DNA of 40,709 nt, from positions 1 to 40,709 of the forward strand of contig CACWLL010000015.1 in the NCBI GenBank assembly GCA_902761735.1, read 5' to 3'. This stretch comes from an uncultured bacterium (GTDB lineage: Bacteria > Cyanobacteriota > Vampirovibrionia > Gastranaerophilales > Gastranaerophilaceae). Both the position numbers and the translations under genes were made by a program. The notes under the pieces are model-generated. The model ran no database searches and was not told the origin of the DNA. It saw only the letters and a list, made by a program, of their open reading frames with translations. Below are positions 24,219 to 32,375 of the stretch, in pieces (the first letter of the stretch is position 1; each line of letters starts with the position of its first letter).

Positions 24219-24254
24219 AATACTTGCATATAGTATTAATATATGATATACTAT
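24219..24254 (+). promoter_or_regulatory. Promoter and nested operator-like palindromes of the RHH gene
   Basis: TTGCAT (24224-24229), 17-bp spacer, TATACT (24247-24252). Two inverted repeats are nested in it: AATACT/AGTATT (24219-24224 and 24232-24237), and ATAGTAT/ATACTAT (24230-24236 and 24248-24254). Such layered repeats over a promoter fit autoregulation by the encoded ribbon-helix-helix protein (inference). Confidence 0.6.
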
Positions 24255-24284
24255 TTATGTGTTACCAATGGAGGGTATAGTGTT

Positions 24285-24473
24285 ATGGCGAAAATCTTAG
24301 TCACAATGCCGGATGCGTTTCTGGATAAGGTTGATTTGGTTGCGAATGATGAACAAAGGTCTAGGAGTGAATTAATTAGAGAAGCTTTACGTTCATATAT
24401 GCGCAGAGTATCTGCAAATCAAGCAAAAAGAGCTGATGAAAATGCAAAGATGCTTGAAAACTTGATTGGCTAA
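24285..24473 (+). CDS. Ribbon-helix-helix (CopG/Arc-type) transcription regulator
   Basis: A 62-residue protein from ATG 24285, set by GGAGGG (24270-24275) 9 bases upstream; a longer form from 24243 would start inside the promoter. Sequence: strand AKILVTMPDAFLDKVDLVA, helix-turn-helix DEQRSRSELIREALRSYMRR, then a short charged tail; this is the RHH fold (basic strand, 'R.S.lI..AlR.y'). It would bind as a dimer to the repeats in its own promoter. No toxin gene follows, as would be expected for an antitoxin; a terminator ends the unit, so it is a solitary regulator. Confidence 0.8.
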   Translation: MAKILVTMPDAFLDKVDLVANDEQRSRSELIREALRSYMRRVSANQAKRADENAKMLENLIG

Positions 24474-24507
24474 TACAAACATGTATTTCATATAAATCTT
24501 ATAATAT

Positions 24508-24539
24508 AAAAATATCGCTCAAATGCGATATTTTTGTTT
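24508..24539 (+). terminator. Terminator of the RHH gene
   Basis: An 11-base perfect stem (AAAAATATCGC / GCGATATTTTT, loop TCAAAT) ending in Ts; being A-rich on the left it may also work on the opposite strand. Confidence 0.85.
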
Positions 24540-24544
24540 ATATG

Positions 24545-24573
24545 TTGACAGGAACTTGAGTTTTATATAAACT
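24545..24573 (+). promoter_or_regulatory. Promoter of the Met-rich small ORF
   Basis: Consensus -35 TTGACA (24545-24550), 17-bp spacer, TAAACT (24568-24573); an overlapping TATAAA at 24566 with a 15-bp spacer is the alternative -10. It lies between two terminators and serves only the small ORF that follows. Confidence 0.6.
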
Positions 24574-24595
24574 AAATTTCAAGGAAATAAATTGA

Positions 24596-24688
24596 ATGAA
24601 TAAATATTCGGTAAAAACTATGAATATGATGGCTATGATGAGCATGCAAATGATGATGTGCATGCCGACTTTAGCCTGCCGAATGTGA
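24596..24688 (+). CDS. Methionine-rich 30-residue microprotein
   Basis: A 30-codon ORF, ATG to TGA, with AAGGAA 9 bases upstream. The peptide begins MNKYSVKTMNMMAMMSM and contains twelve methionines and two cysteines in 30 residues, ending in a PTLACRM segment. It has its own promoter (TTGACA) and its own terminator (24716-24755), so the region is a self-contained unit of about 190 bases. Clusters of Met and Cys suggest binding of a soft metal such as copper(I), or a small membrane-inserted peptide; both are guesses. A small RNA with a chance ORF is the alternative. Not similar to any family I can name. Confidence 0.5.
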   Translation: MNKYSVKTMNMMAMMSMQMMMCMPTLACRM

Positions 24689-24715
24689 TTGTTCACTGGA
24701 TAAAGGATAAGGATA

Positions 24716-24755
24716 AAGCCGGCGAAAGTTAAGTCTATCGTCGGCTTATTTTTTG
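24716..24755 (+). terminator. Terminator of the Met-rich unit
   Basis: A 10-base stem with one mismatch (AAGCCGGCGA / TCGTCGGCTT), 12-base loop, then ATTTTTTTG-type T-run. Confidence 0.82.
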
Positions 24756-24782
24756 TAACAATTTTTATAAAGGAACAAATTT

Positions 24783-26093
24783 ATGACATTCAATTATGAT
24801 ATTACAACAAAACAAAACGGTATAAGCTTTAAGTCCGCAAAATCTGTTGCGGCAAATAAATTATCAGAAGAATTAACTTCTAATCTAACTAAGGGACAAA
24901 AATTCTTAGCAAAAGTAATTAATTTAAAAGAGGGTGATTCCGGATTATCTCATTCCAGATTTGCTCAGGCTACTATTACAAATTGGTTACCAAAGGCAAT
25001 ATTTTCAAGAAGTGTTGCCGATTTATCCGAAGTTACTTTTTTAGAAGTTTTAGAGGGTGCATTATTTTTCTATTTACCTTCCCTAATGGGTGAATACATC
25101 TCAAGAAGAAAAATCTTTTCCAAAACTCTACCTGAAGGTATTCGCTCTGAAGTGTCTAAGCCTGTTAATGAGATAATAAAAGAGAGCGGGAAAAATGCAC
25201 AAAGGCTTATACCGGCAAAGGCAGCAATCGTCTTGAGCTGTGCAGCAATTCCTGCAGCTGAATATGCACTTAGTTTTGCCAAAAATCTGTTTACATTAAA
25301 AGTTTTCAAGCAGGCGGATTTCACTAAGGTTGCTAATTTAGATAAATCAAAAGGGGTTGCTAATCCGGAGGATGCTGCAAGAGTAGAAACAAGTGCAAAA
25401 TCGCATCTTAAAAAAGCCGCACGGTTTTCTCTCGGAGCTCTCGTATTAAGTTTGATTATTGGTACTGCGGGACAAAAAAGCAAAGCTGTTTCAAAGCTTT
25501 GTGAGGCATTTTTAAATCCGGGTGCTAAAATATATAAAGCTCTTGAAAAGGGTGGCATAAAATCAAATAAGCTTGAAAAGTTTTTAAATAAATACCTGAA
25601 TTTAGATTTTGCCCGTAAATCAGATGGTAGTCTGGCTTTAGGAAACGGACAGCTTGCGGTTACGGTATTATCGGGTGTAGCGGGCTATTTTGGCGCAGCT
25701 AAAGATAGAGGTAAGCTTGATGTTCAAGAGGTAGCAACAAGAGTTCCGATTATCGCCTTATATACAATTTTTGGCAGTGCATTATTTGATGAAAAATTTA
25801 AACAAATTTTACATCACGACAATAAACATTCCGATATACTGAAATTTAATGAAAAAACCGGAGAATATAGTGTTGCTTCACTAAATGATATTCCAGATAT
25901 TGCAAAAAAAACCGTAAATTCTGACGATAAATTGTTAAAAAGTAAAATTCAGGAATTATTCAAAGGAAAAGCAAAAATTGCACTCGTACCATTTTTGTTT
26001 AGTTTGTTAACTGTTGGTGCGATATTGTCGCTGGTGAGTCGGATTTGGACTCAATATCGCTATAACCAAAGTGTTAAAAATAATACAAAATAA
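24783..26093 (+). CDS. Hypothetical multi-helix membrane protein
   Basis: A 436-residue protein, not recognised. Several hydrophobic segments could span the membrane: about 85-105 (FLEVLEGALFFYLPSLM), 145-170 (AAIVLSCAAIPAAEYALSF), 215-235 (FSLGALVLSLIIGTAG), 295-310 (LAVTVLSGVAGYFGA), 320-335 (VPIIALYTIFGSAL) and 400-425 (IALVPFLFSLLTVGAILSL). Stretches between are Lys-rich and helical. The N-terminus is polar, with no classical signal peptide. RBS AAAGGA. It follows the Met-rich unit after a terminator and converges on the radical SAM gene. Probably a lineage-specific family. Confidence 0.7.
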   Translation: MTFNYDITTKQNGISFKSAKSVAANKLSEELTSNLTKGQKFLAKVINLKEGDSGLSHSRFAQATITNWLPKAIFSRSVADLSEVTFLEVLEGALFFYLPSLMGEYISRRKIFSKTLPEGIRSEVSKPVNEIIKESGKNAQRLIPAKAAIVLSCAAIPAAEYALSFAKNLFTLKVFKQADFTKVANLDKSKGVANPEDAARVETSAKSHLKKAARFSLGALVLSLIIGTAGQKSKAVSKLCEAFLNPGAKIYKALEKGGIKSNKLEKFLNKYLNLDFARKSDGSLALGNGQLAVTVLSGVAGYFGAAKDRGKLDVQEVATRVPIIALYTIFGSALFDEKFKQILHHDNKHSDILKFNEKTGEYSVASLNDIPDIAKKTVNSDDKLLKSKIQELFKGKAKIALVPFLFSLLTVGAILSLVSRIWTQYRYNQSVKNNTK

Positions 26094-26129
26094 AATCTAT
26101 GGTCGTAATTTTCTGCACAATAATATAAC

Positions 26130-26160
26130 AGTCAGAGGTATATCCTCTGACTACTCTTTT
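26130..26160. terminator. Hairpin between convergent genes
   Basis: A perfect 9-bp stem AGTCAGAGG / CCTCTGACT with a 5-base loop (26130-26152); it overlaps the stop codon of the minus-strand radical SAM gene. The plus-strand side runs into CTCTTTT, so it mainly terminates the plus-strand gene. Confidence 0.65.
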
Positions 26161-27221
26161 ACACATAATTCACAGCACATTTGACAAGCTCCAAAGACTT
26201 TTGCTGCTTTTAAGTTTTTCCTGAAACATCTGTATTGAGGAAGATTAAACGCTTCTTTTATGCTTAAATTCTTTATATTACCTATTTTTTGAGACAAACA
26301 CGGGTAAATATCTCCTGCAGGAGTAATCATCATATTTGAAAACGGATACATACAGGGCTTATAAATTTCTGATACAGGTTTATTTTCATCTGTGTTGAAA
26401 AATTTTATGATTGATTCTAAAGGGTTATTATTATATTCAAATTTTGGGGAAAATCTTATTTTTACTTTTGACGTTTTAGACATACTCTCCAGTTCTCTGT
26501 ACACTTCGGTAAAATGCTCCAAATCGAAGTATTTTTTGATAGGATAATTTGAGTTAAATTCGGGGATAAAGGAATCAAATAAGATTGAATTTTGTTTTAA
26601 ATTATTGTTTCTTAAAAATGATATTGAAAAGAAATTGAAGTTCATATCATTGCATAACTTGTATAATTTTGGCAAATCGTCCAAATTATTCTCTAAAACT
26701 ATTGTCTTAATATCAATCATTGGTCTTTTGGAACGAGAATTCATATTTTCAAAATTATTCATAATTATATCGAATATGCCGTCTCTGTTACGATTTATGT
26801 TGTGATTTTCTCCAAATCCGTCCAGAGAAACCGATAACAGCATCATATTACTCTTTATAAAAGCCTCAATTATGTCATCGTTTATTAATATTCCATTTGA
26901 AACAACATTCAATTTGCCAAATGTTTTTTTTGCAGTTTTCATTAAAATATCTATAAAGTCTTTACGAATAAGAGGTTCTCCTCCAACAAGCGTTACAAAA
27001 GAATACCAAGGGATTTGGTCGATAATATTAAACCATTCCTCAGTTGAGAGTTCCTCTTTAACCCTATCTGCACCTACATAGCAATATGGACAATTAAGAT
27101 TACATCTGTATGTCAGCTCGAAAAAATAGCGTAAAGGAATAGGCGCCTTGCCCGACTTGTTATTGTATGCATTAAGTGCATACAGGTTTCTGCCAACATC
27201 AAAAAGTTTTGATAAGTCCAC
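26151..27221 (-). CDS. Radical SAM/SPASM-domain protein
   Basis: A 356-residue radical SAM enzyme. The 4Fe-4S cluster motif CNLNCPYC has Cys40, Cys44 and Cys47, with GGEPLIR about 40 residues later (SAM binding). The C-terminal part has the SPASM pattern: PCMYPFSNMMITPAGDIYPC followed by ACQMCCELC, enough cysteines for auxiliary clusters. SPASM enzymes modify peptides or proteins (as in AlbA-, PqqE- or sulfatase-maturing-type enzymes). No precursor peptide is obvious next to it. Starts with GTG at 27221, AGAGGA upstream. Last gene of the folE2-ABC-GH13 operon. Confidence 0.82.
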   Translation of the reverse strand: MDLSKLFDVGRNLYALNAYNNKSGKAPIPLRYFFELTYRCNLNCPYCYVGADRVKEELSTEEWFNIIDQIPWYSFVTLVGGEPLIRKDFIDILMKTAKKTFGKLNVVSNGILINDDIIEAFIKSNMMLLSVSLDGFGENHNINRNRDGIFDIIMNNFENMNSRSKRPMIDIKTIVLENNLDDLPKLYKLCNDMNFNFFSISFLRNNNLKQNSILFDSFIPEFNSNYPIKKYFDLEHFTEVYRELESMSKTSKVKIRFSPKFEYNNNPLESIIKFFNTDENKPVSEIYKPCMYPFSNMMITPAGDIYPCLSQKIGNIKNLSIKEAFNLPQYRCFRKNLKAAKVFGACQMCCELCVKE

Positions 27222-27261
27222 CGTATCCTCTTTTCATAGCTAATAATACAATAAAATTAAT

Positions 27262-29556
27262 TTATTTTTCAAGGGAAAATATTCTAAATTCAGCCGGTTT
27301 TAATTCCTCAAAAAATAATTCATTTGGTGAACCTTCCCATTTTTTTGCGGCAAAATATGTTTCTTTAAATTCGTATTCGGCTTTTATATTGAAATCGGTA
27401 GGTAGTTTAATGCTCTTTTTATTAATTGGTGCCCCTTTAATCCAATTCTGCTGATTCTGCCCGTTATCAAGGGGAGTTGTAACAAATTCTGTCGGGTATT
27501 TATAATTTGCTGCAACCAAAAAGGCCTTTTTAGACGGTTCGCAGGTTATTAACCACACAGCAAATCCGTCTTTATCCTGAAGCATAATACTTGCTTCGCC
27601 TTCGGTAATAATAGGTTGTTGTTTTACAAATCTGTCAATAGCATCGAACTTATTGTAAAAATCCGAGTTATTTTCTCTTGCCATTGCAATTTCCTCTCCA
27701 ATTGCACCTTCAATACCTCGTTTTGTAAAACTTTCATCTCCATCAATGTATAGCATGGGTCTTTGAGCCAATTTGCCGCCGGGGAGTAATTTGTACATTG
27801 CCCACTTAAATAGGGCACCTTCTGCTGTTAGTTGCCCCGGATACTGATCTATTTCTCTAAATTCACCATCCTGATTGTTGTATGCCTTCACTATAGATAA
27901 TCTTGCACCTTCCTTAAAATCAATATTATAATTTGCAAGAGTTTGGTTATCTTCAGTAATCTTTTCAGGATTTTTCTCTTGTTGGGATACAATATCGTTT
28001 CCCCAAAGCAAATCAAAATTCATGTCTTTGTGGTAAGCGCTAAAATAGTTATCCCAAAGCATGTATTCTGCAAGAGTCGCAAAATATGGAACGCTAGCTT
28101 TCATTGAGTTATTAAGTTGTCTAAGCACTTCTCTCGGGGCACGGTAACTTATCGGCACTCCTGCCGCTTCAGATACGGCGTCTACAACATGGTCAATGTG
28201 GTCAACTCTAAAACCATCAAAGTTATATTCTTTTTGTAATGCTTGCATGGCTTTAATAAAATATTCAATAACAGGTTTATTATATGAGCCATCTTCAAGA
28301 TAGACAAAATAATATGGAGTTTGACAGTCAAGATTAGCAAAATGGGTTACATCTTCTCCCTTGTAGTCATAGTGTTTGAAAGTAGGATATCCGCCGCACT
28401 CACTCATTTTATCGTATACCGGAACGCCTGCAGAGCACCAAGCCCCTCCGGGTGCTGGCCACAACCCAACATCAATGAGTTCTTTTATAATGTCAATCTG
28501 TTTGGTAATATCTGCTTCAGTTAATTTTTGATTTGGTTTTGTGCCTAAAATTTTAGAAACAATTTCTTTTACACGTTTGTGAATTATCTCTTGTGATGCC
28601 CTTTCACACATTTTTTCACAAATTTGTTTTCTGCAGGAAACCATTTCATTATCCATTTTTTCAAATAAAAAAGCATAATGCTCGGTAAGATTTCCGGTAC
28701 TGCCTGTTTGTGACTGCTTATAAATATCTTTTATAACATCAACATCTTCGGCATCATAGGCGCCTTTTAAATTTTCTGCCACGTCGTCAATTTTTTCTAA
28801 GATTTTTTTGTCTAATTCGGGAATATCAAACCATCTTGCAATCGTAGGATTCGCCAGAACAGCTTTAGAAAATCTCCCGGTTTGCGGCAAAATATCATAT
28901 ATAACAGGGTGTCCGGCTAATTGTGAAAGTTCTATAAATATTTTAACCTGCTCTTTCACTGTAGTTTTGGTTAAATTACCTAATTCCTCATCATATAATT
29001 TTTCACTCACATCTGAACTTTTTGGTAAATAAGCGCAACCAAATTCTCTCGGATGAAATGGTATTAAATATATTGTTGTATTAAAAATTCCGTTTTCTAA
29101 ATTACCTGTCGGAAGTATTAAAAGTTGCCTTAACCAATCCATAAATTTTCCGGGAGCCTTTGATTTATTACCGTTGCCCAGTCCTGCCAAATTTATGAGT
29201 TTTATATCATGACCTTCTTTTTTAAACCAATCGGAATTTTTAATTCCGTTCCTTGCTAATACACTAATTTTATTATTTGTAAAATCAAATTTTCCATTTT
29301 TAAAAATCCCGTTCTGTTGCCATTTTATTTCAAGTCCAAATAGGATTTCTTCATTTGTAAGTTCTTCACAAGCTTTGATATACGGATAATTTAGATAACC
29401 GTACATGTTTATTTTATCTTTTAAATAAGCTTTTCTTTCATCAGATATATTATCCGGATTGTATTTATCTCTAAGTTTTGCGTAAAAACTGTTTACTGTT
29501 TCAAGTTTATTCTCTTCAGTTTTATTATTTTTTTTACCAAATAAAAAATCAAACAT
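27262..29556 (-). CDS. GH13 (alpha-amylase family) protein
   Basis: A 764-residue protein with the (beta/alpha)8-barrel marks of GH13: region I-like GHPVIYDILPQTGR, region II DGFRVDHIDHVVDA (nucleophile Asp about 447), and region III TLAEYMLWD (acid/base Glu). A region IV 'N/H-D' motif is not clear (YIDGDESFTKRG is the nearest), and region I lacks the usual Asn-His. It therefore looks like a divergent alpha-glucan-acting enzyme, or a member with altered specificity. No signal peptide, so cytoplasmic glycogen or malto-oligosaccharide metabolism is likely. RBS AAGGGGAG. It lies 54 bp after the ABC transporter gene. Confidence 0.75.
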   Translation of the reverse strand: MFDFLFGKKNNKTEENKLETVNSFYAKLRDKYNPDNISDERKAYLKDKINMYGYLNYPYIKACEELTNEEILFGLEIKWQQNGIFKNGKFDFTNNKISVLARNGIKNSDWFKKEGHDIKLINLAGLGNGNKSKAPGKFMDWLRQLLILPTGNLENGIFNTTIYLIPFHPREFGCAYLPKSSDVSEKLYDEELGNLTKTTVKEQVKIFIELSQLAGHPVIYDILPQTGRFSKAVLANPTIARWFDIPELDKKILEKIDDVAENLKGAYDAEDVDVIKDIYKQSQTGSTGNLTEHYAFLFEKMDNEMVSCRKQICEKMCERASQEIIHKRVKEIVSKILGTKPNQKLTEADITKQIDIIKELIDVGLWPAPGGAWCSAGVPVYDKMSECGGYPTFKHYDYKGEDVTHFANLDCQTPYYFVYLEDGSYNKPVIEYFIKAMQALQKEYNFDGFRVDHIDHVVDAVSEAAGVPISYRAPREVLRQLNNSMKASVPYFATLAEYMLWDNYFSAYHKDMNFDLLWGNDIVSQQEKNPEKITEDNQTLANYNIDFKEGARLSIVKAYNNQDGEFREIDQYPGQLTAEGALFKWAMYKLLPGGKLAQRPMLYIDGDESFTKRGIEGAIGEEIAMARENNSDFYNKFDAIDRFVKQQPIITEGEASIMLQDKDGFAVWLITCEPSKKAFLVAANYKYPTEFVTTPLDNGQNQQNWIKGAPINKKSIKLPTDFNIKAEYEFKETYFAAKKWEGSPNELFFEELKPAEFRIFSLEK

Positions 29557-29610
29557 AACAACTCCCCTTAAATGTTATTCCAGTTTTATTTTACCATAAA
29601 TATTCAAAGA

Positions 29611-31425
29611 TTATTCTTGTCCCTTAAATTGCATTTCGTATAACTTTTTATAAAAGCCGTTTTCATTTTGGATTAAGTCCTCATGATGTCCTAATTCAAC
29701 TAGCTCTCCGTCATGTATTACTGCTATTCTATCGGCATTACTGATGGTAGATAATCTGTGTGCAATAACAAATACTGTTTTGTTTTGCATAAGATTATTC
29801 AATGCTTTTTGCACAATCGCTTCAGATTCATTATCCAATGCGGATGTGGCTTCGTCTAAAATAACAATAGGTGCATCCTTTATCATAGCTCTTGCGATCG
29901 CAACCCTTTGCCTTTGCCCGCCGGAAAGAGTTGTTCCTCTTTCTCCCAATTCGGTATCCAAACCTTTTTCTAAACCTGAAATAAATTCATTTAAATGTGC
30001 TAATCTGACAACCTTATCCAGGTCTTCATCAGTTGCATTTTGATTACCTAACAATATGTTTTCCCGAATCGTTCCGGAAAACATAAAATTATCTTGAAAA
30101 ACAAAAGAAATCTTGTCCCTTAGCGAATAGATGTCAAAATCTTTAATATTTTTACCATCAATCTCAATAGAGCCTTCCGTTACATCATAAAATCTTGGTA
30201 ACAAGCTGACCACAGTGCTTTTCCCGCCACCTGAATTTCCGACAAGTGCAATTGTTTCATTCTTAGAAATGCTCAAATTAAAATTCTTTAGCACAGGAAC
30301 ATTTTTTTCATATTCAAAATTGACATTTTTAAATTCGATAATATTTTTTAAATCCTCCAATTTTTTGTTTCCGCTAATAATTTCGGGTTTTAATTCAAAC
30401 AGTTCAAATACACGACTCATAGCAACAAAAGTCGTTTGTAAGTTCGCCAAATCATTACCTAAATTTTTTGTTGGCTTATACAATAAGAGCAAAGAAGTTA
30501 CAAAAGACGCAAAACTTCCGGCAGTCATTGTTCCCGATAAAATGAGATGATTCCCGTATGCCATAACAAGTGCAACCCCAATTGAACATACAAAATACAT
30601 TATAGGGGACATCCAGCCAACACGTTTTGTAAGGGACATTGTGAGATTAAATTGCTCATCAATTTGTTTTTCAAATTTATTATTCTGAACTTCTTGAAGA
30701 TTATATGCTGTCATAATTTTATTGCCCGAGAAAGTTTCATTGAAATTTGTAGTCATATTCCCGACAACAACCATCGTAGCATTTGATACTTTTTTAATTC
30801 TCTTCCTTATTAGAGTTACAGGAGTTATTGTAATTGTCATAACGGTTACTCCAATAATTGCGAGCTGCCACGAATTATACAATAATACGATAACTAATCC
30901 TAATACCCCAAATAAGCTTGCAATAAAAGATTTTAGGGTGTTGATAATATTTTTAGATGCCGTTTCAGGATCTGTTAAAAAACGGGATAAAACTAACCCT
31001 GAAGTATTTAAGTCATAAAATTTTGGGTCAAGAGATGTTAATTTTTTAAATAAATCAATTTTTAATGCGTTAGAAATTTTATTTCCTGTCCAATCCGTAA
31101 GATATGTACTTGCATACTTGAGTAACCCTTGAAAAATAGCAAATCCTACGATGCCAAAAGGAATTACAAAGGCAAGCCACGATTGTAAATATATAGTATG
31201 CCCAAAACATGTCCAAGTTTGTTCAGGCGAACCGTTTACAACGAAGTCCAAATACGGTTTGAGTGATAAAGCCACAACCCCATCCAGCAATCCAAGCGGG
31301 ATAGCTATTATTAGATTTAAAAGTGCACGCCCGATAACGGTTTTGATATAAGGATATATTCGTTTTAGAAGCAGCCCATACTCAAACGCTGTTTTACCGG
31401 TTGTATCTTTTAATTTATATTCCAT
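29611..31425 (-). CDS. ABC exporter, MsbA-like half-transporter
   Basis: A 604-residue half-transporter: six membrane helices in the first 330 residues, then a nucleotide-binding domain with Walker A GNSGGGKSTV (about 397), Q-loop VFQDNFMFSG, signature LSGGQRQRVAIARAM, Walker B APIVILDEATSALD and the switch histidine IAHRLST. All motifs are intact. The type IV fold matches lipid A/lipid flippases (MsbA) and multidrug exporters; a lipid or polysaccharide-precursor substrate is plausible but not shown. It starts 9 bp after folE2. Confidence 0.85.
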   Translation of the reverse strand: MEYKLKDTTGKTAFEYGLLLKRIYPYIKTVIGRALLNLIIAIPLGLLDGVVALSLKPYLDFVVNGSPEQTWTCFGHTIYLQSWLAFVIPFGIVGFAIFQGLLKYASTYLTDWTGNKISNALKIDLFKKLTSLDPKFYDLNTSGLVLSRFLTDPETASKNIINTLKSFIASLFGVLGLVIVLLYNSWQLAIIGVTVMTITITPVTLIRKRIKKVSNATMVVVGNMTTNFNETFSGNKIMTAYNLQEVQNNKFEKQIDEQFNLTMSLTKRVGWMSPIMYFVCSIGVALVMAYGNHLILSGTMTAGSFASFVTSLLLLYKPTKNLGNDLANLQTTFVAMSRVFELFELKPEIISGNKKLEDLKNIIEFKNVNFEYEKNVPVLKNFNLSISKNETIALVGNSGGGKSTVVSLLPRFYDVTEGSIEIDGKNIKDFDIYSLRDKISFVFQDNFMFSGTIRENILLGNQNATDEDLDKVVRLAHLNEFISGLEKGLDTELGERGTTLSGGQRQRVAIARAMIKDAPIVILDEATSALDNESEAIVQKALNNLMQNKTVFVIAHRLSTISNADRIAVIHDGELVELGHHEDLIQNENGFYKKLYEMQFKGQE

Positions 31426-31434
31426 AATATCCTC

Positions 31435-32223
31435 TTATTTAACGTTATTCGTTTCCTTTTGATATGCCCACGCTGAATGGTTATGTATACTTTCAAAAGC
31501 TTCACATTCTATTTCAAACTCGTTAACAGTCGGATGGTTTCTTAATTTTATTACGACATCTCTTAAAACATCCTCAACAAATTTTGGATTATCCCACGCC
31601 TTTTCTGTTACATATTTTTCATCTTCTCGTTTTAAAAGAGGATAAAGCGGGCAGGAAGCACAACTTTCAATCAGCTCAATTAAGTCCTCTAACCATATTT
31701 GTTTATCTTCATCATAGGAAACTTTTACTGAAATTAGAGCACGTTGATTATGAGCACCATTATCAGAAATTTCCTTTGAACAAGGACATAAGGTTGTTAC
31801 AGGAACCTTCACCCCAAGTATAAATTTATAAATCCCTTCTTCTATAACTCCTTTAAATGAGCAATCATAGCACATCTGTGCCGGCAATTGCGTTACGGGA
31901 GAAACCTTTTTAATAAAATATTTAAACTTAAATTTTAATTCTCCGCTTTCTGCATTAAGTCTTTTTATAATTTCCTCAAGACAACCTTTTATATCCATAC
32001 CGAGAAGTTTTTTATTTTCCCATTCTGTCAACACTTCAACAAATCTGGACATGTGAGTGCCCTTGTAATCCTTTGGCAAAGCAACCGTAACTCGTGCCTC
32101 ACCGCTTACGATTTGATTTTGTTCATTCTTTCTTTCGATAGTCAGCGGCAATTCAATATGATTAATACCCACTTTTTGAATATCAACATTTCTCGTGTCT
32201 TTAAGGTTTTGAATGTCTTTCAT
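31435..32223 (-). CDS. folE2: GTP cyclohydrolase I type 2 (FolE2)
   Basis: A 262-residue enzyme that makes dihydroneopterin triphosphate from GTP, the first step of folate (and queuosine-type) synthesis. FolE2 signatures: PLTI...VALPKDYKGTHMSRFVE, CYDCSF, and PVTTLCPCSKEISDNGAHNQRA (metal-binding Cys and the catalytic region), with a closing FEIECEAFESIHNHSAWA. I chose ATG 32223 over an upstream TTG at 32235, since GAAGAG lies upstream of the former. FolE2 works with other metals when zinc is scarce. First gene of the operon. Confidence 0.92.
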   Translation of the reverse strand: MKDIQNLKDTRNVDIQKVGINHIELPLTIERKNEQNQIVSGEARVTVALPKDYKGTHMSRFVEVLTEWENKKLLGMDIKGCLEEIIKRLNAESGELKFKFKYFIKKVSPVTQLPAQMCYDCSFKGVIEEGIYKFILGVKVPVTTLCPCSKEISDNGAHNQRALISVKVSYDEDKQIWLEDLIELIESCASCPLYPLLKREDEKYVTEKAWDNPKFVEDVLRDVVIKLRNHPTVNEFEIECEAFESIHNHSAWAYQKETNNVK

Positions 32224-32267
32224 TTTTCTCTTCAAATATCATGTAAAGTTTTATTACAAAAATAGTT

Positions 32268-32315
32268 AAAAATTGGCAATTTTTTCCTTTTAAAGGACTT
32301 TATATAAATATAAAG
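32268..32315. promoter_or_regulatory. Three tandem palindromes upstream of folE2
   Basis: AAAAATTG-G-CAATTTTT (32268-32284), TCCTTT-T-AAAGGA (32285-32297) and CTTTATATAAATATAAAG (32298-32315) follow one another without gaps in the 150-bp space upstream of folE2. They could be operator sites; in many bacteria folE2 is under zinc (Zur) control, but I see no Zur-box consensus. Confidence 0.4.
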
Positions 32316-32342
32316 CTCTCTCTTCTTATTTAAACGGATAGG

Positions 32343-32368
32343 CCTTGAAAGATTCAAGGTCTTTTTTT
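32343..32368 (+). terminator. Plus-strand terminator-like hairpin without an upstream gene
   Basis: A 7-bp perfect stem CCTTGAA / TTCAAGG, 3-base loop, followed by TCTTTTTTT on the plus strand. All annotated genes here are on the minus strand, so it either serves an unseen plus-strand transcript or acts as a hairpin end for the minus-strand thioredoxin-like gene (no T-run on that side). Confidence 0.5.
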
Positions 32369-32375
32369 TATGCTT

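Noticed and set aside
24285-24688. RHH gene plus Met-rich ORF as a toxin-antitoxin pair
   Set aside because: A terminator and a separate promoter lie between them, and the Met-rich peptide has no toxin-like hydrophobic profile I can name; independent units are more likely.
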